This document shows positions 24,300-32,656 of a stretch of 55,602 bases of DNA, in pieces; position 1 is the first letter of the stretch, and the number at the start of each line of letters is the position of its first letter. A model generated the notes under the pieces. It was not told the origin of the DNA, did not search any database, and saw only the letters and a program-made list of their open reading frames with translations. The stretch spans positions 1 through 55,602 of the forward strand of contig CACYLC010000002.1 of assembly GCA_902775105.1 (NCBI GenBank). The letters are read 5' to 3'. This DNA comes from Oscillospiraceae bacterium. Its GTDB lineage: Bacteria > Bacillota > Clostridia > Oscillospirales > Oscillospiraceae. Both the position numbers and the translations under genes were made by a program.

Positions 24300-25391
24300 A
24301 TGTCGAACCGAATGTTCCAAAGTGTTGTCCTTCAAATGAAGGAGAGTACCGATCGGGTCATTGGCGTCATTGATGAGGATGGCATCGTCATTGCCTGTAA
24401 TGACCTGCCCTGCATCGGGGAGAACTGGTCCGGAGTGGTACAGGCCATCAACGGCGCCAGAGACGAGGTGGCGGTGTCAAACGGCAAGACCTTCAAGCCC
24501 CTCAGCGGCTGGAGTGCACAGTTTGACTACGCTGTTTTTGTCAGCGGCGAGGACGATCAGGCGAAGCTGATCTGCTCTATGGCGGCGGTTGCCCTCAACG
24601 GGGCCAAGGCCTACTATGAGGAAAAGCACGACAAGGCCACCTTTGTAAAGAATATCATTTCCGATAATATCATGCTGGGCGACATCTACGTCCGTGCCAA
24701 GGAACTTCACTTTGCCACCGAAGCCTATCGGGCGGTATTTCTGGTTCGTCAGGTTGGGATCACCGATCTGGCAGTGGTGGACACCATCCAGTCCATTTTT
24801 CCCGACCGCCAGAGCGATTTCGTCGTGTCTATCAACGATACCGACGTAGTGCTCATCAAACAGGTGCAGGAGGGTGCCACCGGCAAAGAACTGATCCACA
24901 TGGCAAAGCAAATCTCCACCGCCATGGAGAGCGAGTTGAAGGTCAAGGTGGTCATCGGCATCGGCACGGTGGTGGGGCATATCCGTGATCTGGCTCGGGC
25001 CTATAAGGAGGCTCAGATGGCCATTGACGTGGGCAAGGTGTTTGACAATGAGCGTTCTATCGTCAACTATGATAATCTCGGTATCGGGCGACTCATCTAT
25101 CAGCTCCCCACTACGCTGTGCGAGATGTTCCTGCAGGAGGTCTTTAAGAAGAACCCCATTGACGCGCTGGATCAGGAGACTCTGTTTACCATCAACAAGT
25201 TTTTCGAAAACAACCTGAATGTCTCCGAAACAGCACGTAAACTCTTCGTCCACCGGAACACACTGGTCTACCGTTTGGAGAAAATTAAAAAGCTCACCGG
25301 CCTTGACCTGCGGGAGTTTGACGACGCCATCACCTTCAAGGTTGCCCTCATGGTCAAGCAGTATCTGCGCTCCCGTGGCATCAAGTCGTAA
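24300..25391 (+). CDS. CdaR/PucR-type transcriptional regulator
   Basis: DNA-binding regulator of 363 residues: an N-terminal sugar-diacid-recognition-like domain (about 1-130, MKESTDRVIGVIDEDGIVIAC), a central degenerate GGDEF-like domain (about 140-280), and a C-terminal PucR helix-turn-helix (about 310-358, ETARKLFVHRNTLVYRLEKI). The family senses small carboxylates or purine catabolites; the ligand here is unknown and no sugar-diacid or purine genes are adjacent. Good SD (AGAGAGGAAATCT) and its own promoter and terminator make it monocistronic. It lies just upstream of ftsEX, but regulation of division is not supported by anything I see. Confidence 0.88.
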   Translation: MSNRMFQSVVLQMKESTDRVIGVIDEDGIVIACNDLPCIGENWSGVVQAINGARDEVAVSNGKTFKPLSGWSAQFDYAVFVSGEDDQAKLICSMAAVALNGAKAYYEEKHDKATFVKNIISDNIMLGDIYVRAKELHFATEAYRAVFLVRQVGITDLAVVDTIQSIFPDRQSDFVVSINDTDVVLIKQVQEGATGKELIHMAKQISTAMESELKVKVVIGIGTVVGHIRDLARAYKEAQMAIDVGKVFDNERSIVNYDNLGIGRLIYQLPTTLCEMFLQEVFKKNPIDALDQETLFTINKFFENNLNVSETARKLFVHRNTLVYRLEKIKKLTGLDLREFDDAITFKVALMVKQYLRSRGIKS

Positions 25392-25424
25392 ATTGTAAAT
25401 ATTTGTTAACGAAATTAATCACGG

Positions 25425-25464
25425 AAAAGTCTCAACTTGCGATAAAAACGGAGACTTTTCTTTT
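25425..25464 (+). terminator. Rho-independent terminator after the regulator gene
   Basis: 9-bp stem AAAAGTCTC/GAGACTTTT (25425-25433, 25451-25459) with a 17-base loop, followed by CTTTT. Confidence 0.8.
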
Positions 25465-25491
25465 CGATTCTTAATATTCTGTGAACAGAGA

Positions 25492-25520
25492 TTGACATAA
25501 GTTACAGAAGGAGATATAAT
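25492..25520 (+). promoter_or_regulatory. consensus sigma-A promoter for ftsEX
   Basis: Perfect hexamers TTGACA (25492-25497) and TATAAT (25515-25520) with a 17-bp spacer, 49 bp upstream of the ftsE ATG. The strongest-looking promoter in the window together with that of the AbrB-type gene. Confidence 0.9.
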
Positions 25521-25568
25521 GGGTTTCAGCAAAATTCATGCAAGCGCGGAAACGGCTGGGAGCATATT

Positions 25569-26261
25569 ATGATCCAATTTAACCATGTGAAAAAGATATA
25601 CGAGAGCAACCTGACCCATGCGCTCCACGACATTTCGTTTGTCATTGAGGACGGCGAGTTCGTCTTTCTGGTTGGCCCTTCCGGGTCGGGCAAGTCTACC
25701 ATCATCAAGCTGATCACTGCGGAGGAGCGGATGACCTCCGGCGGCATTCTGGTGGGGGACTACGACCTTGCAAAGCTGAGAAAACGGAAGGTGCCCTACC
25801 TGCGCCGTACGCTGGGCATCGTGTTTCAGGATTTCCGTCTCATTGAGAATCGGACGGTCCGGGGCAATCTGGAGTTTGCCATGCGTGTGGTGGGCAGCCC
25901 CAACAAGGTCATTAAAGAGCGCATCCCCTACGTTCTGGATTTGGTCGGATTGTCGGAAAAGGCCGATTGTTATCCCAATGAAATCTCCGGCGGCGAGCAG
26001 CAGCGTGTCGCCATTGCCCGGGCGCTGGTGAATAACCCCAAGACCATCATTGCGGACGAGCCAACCGGAAATCTGGACCCGGAGCGGTCTTATGAACTGA
26101 TGTGCCTGCTGGAAAAGATCAATCAGCTGGGGACGACGATGCTGGTGGTTACCCACGAGCGTGACCTGGTCAACTGCTTTAACAAACGGGTCATCAGCAT
26201 TGACAAGGGTCTTGTCACCAGCGATATGGAGAATGGTTTGTACGATTATGAGACGATTTAA
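25569..26261 (+). CDS. ftsE: cell division ATP-binding protein FtsE
   Basis: Cytosolic ATPase of the FtsEX complex, which uses ATP hydrolysis to switch on periplasmic/extracellular peptidoglycan hydrolases at the division site. 230 residues, normal length. Walker [10 protein letters not shown] near 37, Q-loop FQDFRLI near 88, signature [15 protein letters not shown] near 140 and Walker [13 protein letters not shown] near 160. ATG at 25569 follows GGGAG. The end overlaps ftsX by 14 bp, so the two are translated together. The dedicated promoter upstream and the coiled-coil hydrolase downstream form a complete functional module. Confidence 0.96.
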   Translation: MIQFNHVKKIYESNLTHALHDISFVIEDGEFVFLVGPSGSGKSTIIKLITAEERMTSGGILVGDYDLAKLRKRKVPYLRRTLGIVFQDFRLIENRTVRGNLEFAMRVVGSPNKVIKERIPYVLDLVGLSEKADCYPNEISGGEQQRVAIARALVNNPKTIIADEPTGNLDPERSYELMCLLEKINQLGTTMLVVTHERDLVNCFNKRVISIDKGLVTSDMENGLYDYETI

Positions 26262-27135
26262 TTTCGGTTATTACATCAAAGAAGGCTTCCATGGCGCAGG
26301 CAGCCACGGCTTTATGACCTTCGCTGCCATCACCATTATGGCCTCCTGTCTTGTCATTATGGGCAGCTTCGTCCTCCTTGCGATGAATTTGGAGCATAAT
26401 CTCAATGCGCTGATGGCGGAAAATGAATTTCTGGCCTACGTGGACGACAGCTATACAGACGAAGAGGGTGCTCAGCTGGGCGCTCAGATTGGCGCCATTG
26501 AAAATGTGGCCTCTTATCGGTACATTACAAGAGAAGAGGCACTGGCGGACTATGTGGGCGAAGTGGAGGACGACAGCCTTTACGCCGACCTGCCGGCTTC
26601 CGTCCTGCGGGGAAGATTCAGCATTCAGGTGACAGACATCTCCCAGCTGCCGGATACCATCAGCCAGGTGCGGGCAGTGGAGGGTATTGCCAAAATTTCT
26701 GCTGCGCTGGATGTGGCAAACGGCTTTGTCACGCTGCGCAATGTCACTGTCGTCATTGCGCTCATCATGGTCGTGGTGCTGGTTGTGGTTTCCTTCTTTA
26801 TTATCTCCAACGCCATCAAGCTGGCCACCTCCGGCCGTGAGGGGGAGATCGCCATTATGAAGATGGTGGGTGCGACGAATGCTTTTGTCCGCTGGCCTTT
26901 CGTGGTGGAGGGCATCCTGCTGGGTCTGGGCAGCGCCATTCTGGCGACCTTGGTGCAGTGGGGCGTATATCAGCTGCTGATGCAGGCAGTCAATGTATAC
27001 AGCCACGTCCAGCTTATTAACATCATTCACTTTGAAGATCTTGTCCTGCCCCTGATGGTCTGCTTCGGCAGCATTGGCCTCATCGTCGGTGTGCTGGGCA
27101 GCCTGATCACCATCCGTAAATTCCTGAGAGTTTGA
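26248..27135 (+). CDS. ftsX: cell division protein FtsX
   Basis: Membrane subunit of the FtsEX complex, with FtsE inside and a large extracellular loop that contacts the hydrolase. 295 residues: transmembrane helix at about 24-45, extracellular domain about 50-165 (with ENEFLAYVDDSYTDEE and the DLPASVLRGRFSIQV segment), then three helices (about 170-195, 220-250, 265-290). The start ATG at 26248 overlaps the ftsE end by 14 bp. The next gene, an NlpC/P60 hydrolase with a coiled coil, is the expected activation partner, as PcsB is in streptococci. Confidence 0.94.
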   Translation: MRRFNFGYYIKEGFHGAGSHGFMTFAAITIMASCLVIMGSFVLLAMNLEHNLNALMAENEFLAYVDDSYTDEEGAQLGAQIGAIENVASYRYITREEALADYVGEVEDDSLYADLPASVLRGRFSIQVTDISQLPDTISQVRAVEGIAKISAALDVANGFVTLRNVTVVIALIMVVVLVVVSFFIISNAIKLATSGREGEIAIMKMVGATNAFVRWPFVVEGILLGLGSAILATLVQWGVYQLLMQAVNVYSHVQLINIIHFEDLVLPLMVCFGSIGLIVGVLGSLITIRKFLRV

Positions 27136-27151
27136 CATAGGAGGATTCAGC

Positions 27152-28654
27152 ATGGCAGAGCAAAAGACCAATCGTTCTGAACGGAAAACCAAATGGGACG
27201 CCAGGCGGATTTTTGTCGCCGTCATTGCCCTTTCAATGGCACTTCTGATGATCCTCCCGCTGGTGTCCAATATGTTTCTCTATTCCCACGCCATCACGCA
27301 GGAGGACATTGACGCCCTGAAGCAGCAAAAGCGGAGCCTTGCTACGCAGCAAAGCGAGGCGCAGAAGGTGCTGGACGATCTGGCAGAGCAGGAAAACTCC
27401 GCTATGGAGCGCCTTGCCGCCATTGAGGAGGAGATCGGGCTGCTGTCTGACCAGATCAACGCCACCCAGGATATCATTGACGATTACGACACGCTCATTG
27501 CCCAGACAAAAGATGAACTGGCTCAGGCGCAGGCCGATGAGGAGATCTACTACGAACGCTTTTTGGAGCGGGTACGAGCCATGGAAGAGGAGGGACAGGT
27601 CTCCTATTGGGAGATTATGTTCCAGGCATCCAGCTTCTCTGATTTGCTGGATCGGTTCAGCTTTGTCAATGATGTCATGAAGTACGATAACGACATGATG
27701 GACAATCTGGAGGCCGCCCGACTCGCCGTAGACACGGCAGAGCAGAAGCTGGAGGAGGAGCAGGCCGAGCAGCAGGAAGCACGGGATCAGTTGGAGCAGG
27801 AGCGTGCCGAGCAGGAGCAGGCTGCCGAAGAAGAGCAGGCGATTTTGGATGAGGTGCTCGCCAACGAGGATCTGTATGCCGACCAGATTGCTGCACTCTC
27901 GGCCCAGCAGGAGGAACTGGTGGGCCAGATCTCCGATGCTGAGGCGCAGTACGCCGCCGAGCAGGCACAGAAGGCGTTGGAAGAGCAGCGCCGCAAGGAA
28001 GAGGAAGAGCGTAAGCGCCAGGAAGAAGAGCGTAAGCGTCAGGAGGAAGAGGAGCGCCGGCGTCAGGAGGAAGAGACTCAGCAGTCTGAACCTGCCGAGG
28101 AGCCGAATCAGGAACCGGAACCCACCCAGGAGGCTGAGCCAACTCAGGAGCCCGAACCCACCCAGGAACCGGAATCCACTCAGGAGCCCGAACCCACCCA
28201 GGAACCGGAATCCACTCAGGAGCCCGAGCCCGCTCAGAAGCCAGAACCGACCAAGGATCCGGAGCCGGTACAGACACCTGTTGACAGCGGCAAAAATCCC
28301 ACTGCCAGCTTCAGCGGGGCCACGCTTGTGAGCTACGCCACTCAGTATGTCGGCACCCTTCCCTATGTCTGGGGAGGCACCAGTCTGGAGACCGGTGCGG
28401 ACTGTTCCGGCTTTGTCTCTGCGGTGCTTCGTCACTATGGGCTGATGTCCGGACGGTTGACTTCCGGCGGTTTCCGCAGCTTTGGTAAGGCAGTCAGCGT
28501 GGAGAATATGCAGGTGGGCGACATCGTCTGCTATTCCGGCCATGTGGGCTTCTATGCCGGTAACGGCCAGTTGCTCAGCGCCATCGGTACGGGCAGAGGC
28601 ATCGGTTATATGTCGGTGTACTACAAGCCGATTCTGGCTGTCCGCCGGGTGTGA
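27152..28654 (+). CDS. FtsEX-associated NlpC/P60 peptidoglycan hydrolase with coiled coil
   Basis: Secreted or membrane-anchored murein endopeptidase, 500 residues. A signal/anchor helix (about 20-43) is followed by a long coiled coil (about 50-300, very rich in Glu, Gln and Ala), a Pro-Glu-Thr-rich repeat linker (about 305-375) and a C-terminal NlpC/P60 domain with Cys in DCSGFVS (about residue 417) and His in GHVGFY (about 463). The layout matches PcsB-like proteins controlled by FtsEX, which precedes it by 16 bp with a strong AGGAGG site. In PcsB the C-terminal domain is CHAP; here NlpC/P60 takes its place, as in CwlO. The linker is encoded by exact 36-bp DNA repeats. It is probably the last gene of the ftsEX operon. 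Confidence 0.92.
   Translation: MAEQKTNRSERKTKWDARRIFVAVIALSMALLMILPLVSNMFLYSHAITQEDIDALKQQKRSLATQQSEAQKVLDDLAEQENSAMERLAAIEEEIGLLSDQINATQDIIDDYDTLIAQTKDELAQAQADEEIYYERFLERVRAMEEEGQVSYWEIMFQASSFSDLLDRFSFVNDVMKYDNDMMDNLEAARLAVDTAEQKLEEEQAEQQEARDQLEQERAEQEQAAEEEQAILDEVLANEDLYADQIAALSAQQEELVGQISDAEAQYAAEQAQKALEEQRRKEEEERKRQEEERKRQEEEERRRQEEETQQSEPAEEPNQEPEPTQEAEPTQEPEPTQEPESTQEPEPTQEPESTQEPEPAQKPEPTKDPEPVQTPVDSGKNPTASFSGATLVSYATQYVGTLPYVWGGTSLETGADCSGFVSAVLRHYGLMSGRLTSGGFRSFGKAVSVENMQVGDIVCYSGHVGFYAGNGQLLSAIGTGRGIGYMSVYYKPILAVRRV
28145..28216 (+). repeat. exact 36-bp tandem repeats inside the hydrolase gene
   Basis: Two identical 36-bp units (28145-28180, 28181-28216) and a partial third, each encoding QEPEPTQEPEST, with looser copies on both sides. 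This codes for a flexible Pro/Glu-rich spacer between coiled coil and catalytic domain, and is prone to length variation. Confidence 0.85.
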
Positions 28655-28683
28655 GTGAGTCCCAAACAATCAAAGATACATTC

Positions 28684-28717
28684 CGACCGGAGCCACCGAT
28701 TTTGATGGCTCCGGTCG
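28684..28717 (+). terminator. hairpin after the hydrolase gene, probable terminator
   Basis: Perfect 12-bp stem CGACCGGAGCCA/TGGCTCCGGTCG with a 10-base loop, 30 bp after the hydrolase stop. No T-tract follows, so it is a likely but weak intrinsic terminator or RNA-stabilising stem. Confidence 0.55.
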
Positions 28718-28727
28718 TGGCTTCTGC

Positions 28728-28758
28728 CCTTGTATTTGCGAAAGGAACAAGGTATAAT
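28728..28758 (+). promoter_or_regulatory. promoter for the Lrp-type regulator, with inverted repeat
   Basis: TTGTAT (28730-28735), 17-bp spacer, TATAAT (28753-28758). CCTTGT (28728-28733) and ACAAGG (28747-28752) form an inverted repeat from the -35 box to just before the -10, a possible autoregulatory site for the Lrp protein encoded next. Confidence 0.7.
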
Positions 28759-28805
28759 ATCAATAATTTCCGCAATATGCGCTGTCTGATACAGGAGGAA
28801 CATCT

Positions 28806-29285
28806 ATGGATAATCTGCTTCAACTGCTGGAGGGCGACTGCACCCTGTCCAAAAAGCAGCTTGCCGCAATGGTCGGTACTTCCGTGGAACGGGTGGAGGA
28901 GGCCATTCGGGACTATGAGAAAAAAGGTGTCATTCAGGGCTATAAGGCCGTCATAGACTGGGACGCCACCGATCGGGAGGCCGTGACCGCTTTGATTGAG
29001 GTGAAGGTCGAGCCCCAGCGGGACAACGGCTTTGACCGGGTGGCGGAGCGGATCTACCAGTACGAGGAGGTAGAATCCTGCTACCTGATGAGCGGAGATT
29101 TTGATATGACTGTTATCATCTCCGGCCGCACCCTGCAGGAGGTGGCACGCTTCGTCTCTCAGAAGCTCTCCACCATCGACGCCGTCAAGTCGACTGCTAC
29201 CCACTTCATTCTCAAGAAGTATAAGGAGAGCCACTTGATCTTCAAGAAGCGGGAAAAGCAGGAAGAAGGGTTCGTGTTCGTATGA
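28806..29285 (+). CDS. Lrp/AsnC family transcriptional regulator
   Basis: Feast/famine regulator of 159 residues: an N-terminal helix-turn-helix (about 10-50, SKKQLAAMVGTSVERVEEAI) and a C-terminal RAM ligand-binding domain (about 60-140, containing SCYLMSGDFDMTVIISG). It binds an amino acid or related effector and controls metabolism genes. The gene overlaps the following aminotransferase by 4 bp (ATGA), so the two are coupled, and the aminotransferase is its likely target. A consensus RBS AGGAGGAACATCT precedes the ATG. The N-terminus is somewhat short compared with Lrp itself. Confidence 0.9.
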   Translation: MDNLLQLLEGDCTLSKKQLAAMVGTSVERVEEAIRDYEKKGVIQGYKAVIDWDATDREAVTALIEVKVEPQRDNGFDRVAERIYQYEEVESCYLMSGDFDMTVIISGRTLQEVARFVSQKLSTIDAVKSTATHFILKKYKESHLIFKKREKQEEGFVFV

Positions 29286-30451
29286 TCGACTATTCTAAAG
29301 TGCTCAACAGCCGTATCTCCGCTGTGCCGCCCTCCGGCATTCGGAAGTTCTTCGATCTGCTGGAGGATATGCCGGATGCCATCTCGCTGGGGATCGGAGA
29401 GCCGGATTTCCCCACCCCGTGGCATATCCGGGATGCGGGCATCTATTCACTGGAAAAGGGCTTTACCAAGTATTCGCCCAACGCCGGCTTTTCCGAGCTT
29501 CGCCGGCAGATCGCCCGCTACTTACAGCGCCGGTTTGATCTGCGCTATGACCCTCGGAACGAGATTCTGGTGACCGTCGGCGGCAGTGAAGGCTTGGACT
29601 TGGCACTCCGCTGTATTCTGGAACCGGGAGATGAGGTCATCATCCCCACGCCCTCCTTTGTCTGCTACGGGCCGCTGGTCTCCATGTCCATGGGTGTGCC
29701 GGTCTATGTGGAGACGAAGGCGGAGGATGCGTTCCGCCTGACGGCGGAACAGCTGAAAAACGCCATCACCCCCCGCACCAAGGCGCTGGTGCTGCCCTAT
29801 CCCTGTAACCCCACCGGCGGCATTATGGAAAAGGCGGATCTGGAAGCCATTGCCCAAGTGCTGGAAGGAACCGAAATTATGGTCATCTCCGACGAGATTT
29901 ATGCAGAGCTGACCTACGGCGGACTGCACCACGTCTCTATCGCCAATATCCCCGGTATGCGGGAGCGCACCTTTGTGGTCAACGGCTTTTCCAAGGCGTT
30001 TTCCATGACGGGCTGGCGGATGGGCTATCTCTGCGCCCCCAAGGAGCTGATCGGCAGCATGATCAAGCTGCACCAATATGGCATTATGTCCGCTCCCACG
30101 ACCAGCCAGTATGCCGCGATCGAGGCCATGAAAAACGGTGACGAGGACATTGAGGACATGAAGAAGGAGTACGACGGACGTCGTCAATTCCTGCTACAGG
30201 GCTTTCGAGACATCGGACTGGAGTGCTTTGAGCCAAAGGGTGCCTTCTATATGTTTCCCTGTATCAAATCCTCCGGACTGGACTCGGACAATTTCTGCGA
30301 AAAATTCCTGCTCGCCGAGCAGGTGGCCGTCATCCCCGGCTCCGCTTTTGGACCCGGCGGCGAGGGCTTTGTCCGCTGCTGCTACGCCGCCTCCATGCAG
30401 GAGTTGGCGACTGCGCTGGAACGGATGGAGCATTTTATCAAGCACAGATAA
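29282..30451 (+). CDS. class I/II aminotransferase
   Basis: PLP-dependent transaminase of 389 residues, in the I-gamma subgroup typical of Lrp-linked clostridial genes. Motifs: GIGEPDFPTPWH near 37, PYPCNPTGG near 175, ISDEIYAELTYGG near 202 and PLP-binding Lys238 in NGFSKAFSMTGWRMGY. The C-terminal Arg lies in FVRCCYAAS. The substrate is not readable; aromatic or aspartate types are both possible. It is translationally coupled to the Lrp gene (4-bp overlap) and followed after 14 bp by DUF1015. It is a second aminotransferase of this fold, distinct from the one at 7254-8444. Confidence 0.91.
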   Translation: MIDYSKVLNSRISAVPPSGIRKFFDLLEDMPDAISLGIGEPDFPTPWHIRDAGIYSLEKGFTKYSPNAGFSELRRQIARYLQRRFDLRYDPRNEILVTVGGSEGLDLALRCILEPGDEVIIPTPSFVCYGPLVSMSMGVPVYVETKAEDAFRLTAEQLKNAITPRTKALVLPYPCNPTGGIMEKADLEAIAQVLEGTEIMVISDEIYAELTYGGLHHVSIANIPGMRERTFVVNGFSKAFSMTGWRMGYLCAPKELIGSMIKLHQYGIMSAPTTSQYAAIEAMKNGDEDIEDMKKEYDGRRQFLLQGFRDIGLECFEPKGAFYMFPCIKSSGLDSDNFCEKFLLAEQVAVIPGSAFGPGGEGFVRCCYAASMQELATALERMEHFIKHR

Positions 30452-30465
30452 AAAGGAGAACTCCT

Positions 30466-31731
30466 ATGAATCCCCTGTTTGAACGGCTGGGCTTTGCCCC
30501 GGCAGATATCCTCATCCCTCAGAACTGCGACCTCTCCAAGTGGAGCGTGGTGGCCTGTGACCAGTACACCTCTCAGCCGGAGTATTGGGAGCGGGTGGCG
30601 GACTATGTGGGGGACGCACCCTCCACCCTCCATCTGGTCTTTCCCGAAAGCCATTTGAATCGGCCTGACAAGGAGGAGAAGATCAAAGAGATCAACCACG
30701 CCATGGAGGATTATCTGGCAGACGGCCGGTTCCGTCTGCTGGAAAACAGCCTGGTCTATGTGGAGCGCTGGCTGGACAACGGAACGCTCCGCCGAGGCAT
30801 TGTGGGCATGGTGGACTTGGAGCAATACGACTACACCCCGGGAAGCTCCGCCCTTATCCGAGCCACGGAGGGGACTGTCCTCTCCCGCATTCCGCCAAGA
30901 GTGGCGGTCCGCCGCAACGCCGTGCTGGAGCTGCCCCATGTGCTGATGCTGCTGGACGATCCGGACTGCAGCATCATTGAGCCGCTGACCCTTGAGACAG
31001 AGGCGATGGAGCAGGTCTATGACTTTGACCTCATGGAGCGGGGCGGCCATATCACCGGCTACCGCCTGACTGAGAAGCAGACCGAAGAAATTGCCCGGGG
31101 ACTGGCTGAACTGGCGGATCCTGTGGTCTTTGAGGGGAAGTATGACGCGCCTGGCAAGGCCCCGCTGCTCTTTGCCATCGGCGATGGCAACCACTCTCTT
31201 GCTTCGGCAAAAGCCGCCTATGAGGAGAAGAAGGGGACGCCTGAGGCTGCCTTTGCCCGGTACGCGCTGGTGGAACTGGGCAATCTCCATGAGGAATCGC
31301 TGGAGTTTGAGGCTATCCACCGGGTCTGCTTCGGCGTGGATGGGCATAAGTTGATCAAGGCGCTGTTGGCCTACTACCCCGGCGCCCATCTGGGCGAGGG
31401 CGAGGGTCAGACCATCCGCTATGTGATGGAGGGCGAAGAGGACGTCATTACTGTTCCCGATGCGCCCAGCCAGCTGGCAGTGGGTACCCTTCAAACATTT
31501 TTGGACGGCTACCTGCCGGTTGCGGGCGGCACGGTGGACTATATCCACGGAGAGGATATCACCCGTGAACTGGGCACTCAGAGCGGCAACATCGGATTTC
31601 TGCTGGAACCCATGGGCAAGGACGAGCTGTTTAAGACGGTGATCTTTGACGGCGTCCTGCCCCGCAAGACCTTCTCCATGGGCGAGGCGCACGACAAACG
31701 GTTCTATCTGGAAGCCCGGAGGATCAAATGA
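30466..31731 (+). CDS. DUF1015 family protein
   Basis: 421 residues, a normal length for DUF1015. The sequence has WSVVACDQYTSQPEYW near 25, VFPESHLN, GDGNHSLASAKAAYE near 243 and a C-terminal FMGEAHDKRFYLEARR-like end (FSMGEAHDKRFYLEARR). The conserved GDGNHSLA stretch suggests a nucleotide- or phosphate-handling active site, but no biochemical role is assigned here. It overlaps ispE by 4 bp and follows the aminotransferase by 14 bp, so it is in the Lrp-aminotransferase-DUF1015-ispE transcript. No transmembrane segment is seen. Confidence 0.85.
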   Translation: MNPLFERLGFAPADILIPQNCDLSKWSVVACDQYTSQPEYWERVADYVGDAPSTLHLVFPESHLNRPDKEEKIKEINHAMEDYLADGRFRLLENSLVYVERWLDNGTLRRGIVGMVDLEQYDYTPGSSALIRATEGTVLSRIPPRVAVRRNAVLELPHVLMLLDDPDCSIIEPLTLETEAMEQVYDFDLMERGGHITGYRLTEKQTEEIARGLAELADPVVFEGKYDAPGKAPLLFAIGDGNHSLASAKAAYEEKKGTPEAAFARYALVELGNLHEESLEFEAIHRVCFGVDGHKLIKALLAYYPGAHLGEGEGQTIRYVMEGEEDVITVPDAPSQLAVGTLQTFLDGYLPVAGGTVDYIHGEDITRELGTQSGNIGFLLEPMGKDELFKTVIFDGVLPRKTFSMGEAHDKRFYLEARRIK

Positions 31732-32594
31732 AGCGGCTGACGGAACCCGCCTATGCCAAGATCAATCTGTCGCTGGACGTGCTGGGACGGCAGGAGAGCG
31801 GCTACCATGACCTCAAAATGGTGATGCAGTCGGTAAGCCTCTGTGACAATGTGACGCTGACCCTGGGGGAGACAAGGCGGCTGACCCTCTCCGCCAATTT
31901 GGGTTTTCTTCCGGTGGACGAGAAGAATATCGCCGTCATGGCAGCCCGTGCCTTTGCCCGGCATACCGGGAGGAGCGCAGAGATAGAGCGGCTCTCCATC
32001 CGCATTGATAAGCACATTCCTGTCTGCGCCGGAACGGCAGGCGGCAGCAGCGACGGAGCTGCGGTCCTTCGTGGCCTGAATCAACTGATGCAGACCGGCC
32101 TGACCCGGACCGAGCTGGCCAGGATCGGAGAGGAGGTCGGCTCCGACGTCCCCTACTGCGTGCTGGGCGGCACCGCTCTGGCTCGGGGGAGAGGAGAGAT
32201 TTTAGATCCCCTGACGCCGCTGGAACCCTGTTTTATCGTGCTGTGCAAGCCACCGTTTCCCATCTCTACTCCCGAGTTGTTTCGGGCCATCGATGGGGTC
32301 AGGCTCCGCTGCCGGCCGGATACGGCGGGGCTGATGGAGGCGCTGGAGAGAAGGGATCTCCACGGAGTTTCTATGCGGATGTTCAACGTCTTTGAGCAGG
32401 CGCTGCCCCCGAAACGCCGCCAGACGGTGGAGGAGATCAAAAATACCATGATCCAGAAGGGCGCTCTGGGCGCCTGTATGTCCGGCAGTGGCCCTACTGT
32501 ATTTGGCATCTTTCGGGAAAAATTTGCTGCGCAGGCGGCAGCGGAGGAGCTGAAGCGGAACTACGCCGACACCTTTGTGACCATTCCTGTTTAA
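31728..32594 (+). CDS. ispE: 4-diphosphocytidyl-2-C-methyl-D-erythritol kinase
   Basis: GHMP kinase phosphorylating CDP-methylerythritol in the non-mevalonate isoprenoid pathway, which feeds undecaprenyl carrier and quinone synthesis. 288 residues. Motifs: AYAKINLSLDV at 8-18 (with the catalytic Lys), the ATP-binding CAGTAGGSSDGAAVL near 101 (GHMP PxxxGLGSSAA equivalent), GSDVPYCVLGG near 138 and CMSGSGPTVFG near 247. The 4-bp overlap (ATGA) with DUF1015 implies coupling. A long terminator hairpin follows the stop. Confidence 0.95.
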   Translation: MKRLTEPAYAKINLSLDVLGRQESGYHDLKMVMQSVSLCDNVTLTLGETRRLTLSANLGFLPVDEKNIAVMAARAFARHTGRSAEIERLSIRIDKHIPVCAGTAGGSSDGAAVLRGLNQLMQTGLTRTELARIGEEVGSDVPYCVLGGTALARGRGEILDPLTPLEPCFIVLCKPPFPISTPELFRAIDGVRLRCRPDTAGLMEALERRDLHGVSMRMFNVFEQALPPKRRQTVEEIKNTMIQKGALGACMSGSGPTVFGIFREKFAAQAAAEELKRNYADTFVTIPV

Positions 32595-32603
32595 ACGGAA
32601 AAG

Positions 32604-32655
32604 ACACCGTCTATACTGTAGGAAAGTAAGATTTCCACAGAGGACGGTGTTTTTT
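32604..32655 (+). terminator. long terminator hairpin after ispE, abutting spoIIR
   Basis: Outer stem ACACCGTC/GACGGTGT (32604-32611, 32643-32650), inner stems CTGT/ACAG and GGAAA/TTTCC, followed by TTTTTT. The T-tract ends one base before the probable spoIIR ATG at 32657. Confidence 0.85.
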
Positions 32656-32656
32656 G

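Noticed and set aside
25519..25572. A 17-codon open frame upstream of ftsE with an SD-like AGGAG and a stop overlapping the ftsE ATG
   Set aside because: Its start codon lies in the -10 hexamer of a perfect promoter, so the transcript would begin after it. A leader peptide is possible only if transcription came from upstream, where a terminator stands.
28145..28216. 36-bp repeats considered as a CRISPR array
   Set aside because: The units are directly contiguous with no spacers, are in frame inside a coding gene and encode a Pro/Glu linker.
32595..32656. Sigma-F promoter for spoIIR
   Set aside because: A GGAAAGTAA resembling a sigma-F -10 is present, but no GYATA-like -35 at correct spacing; the same bases are needed for the terminator stem.
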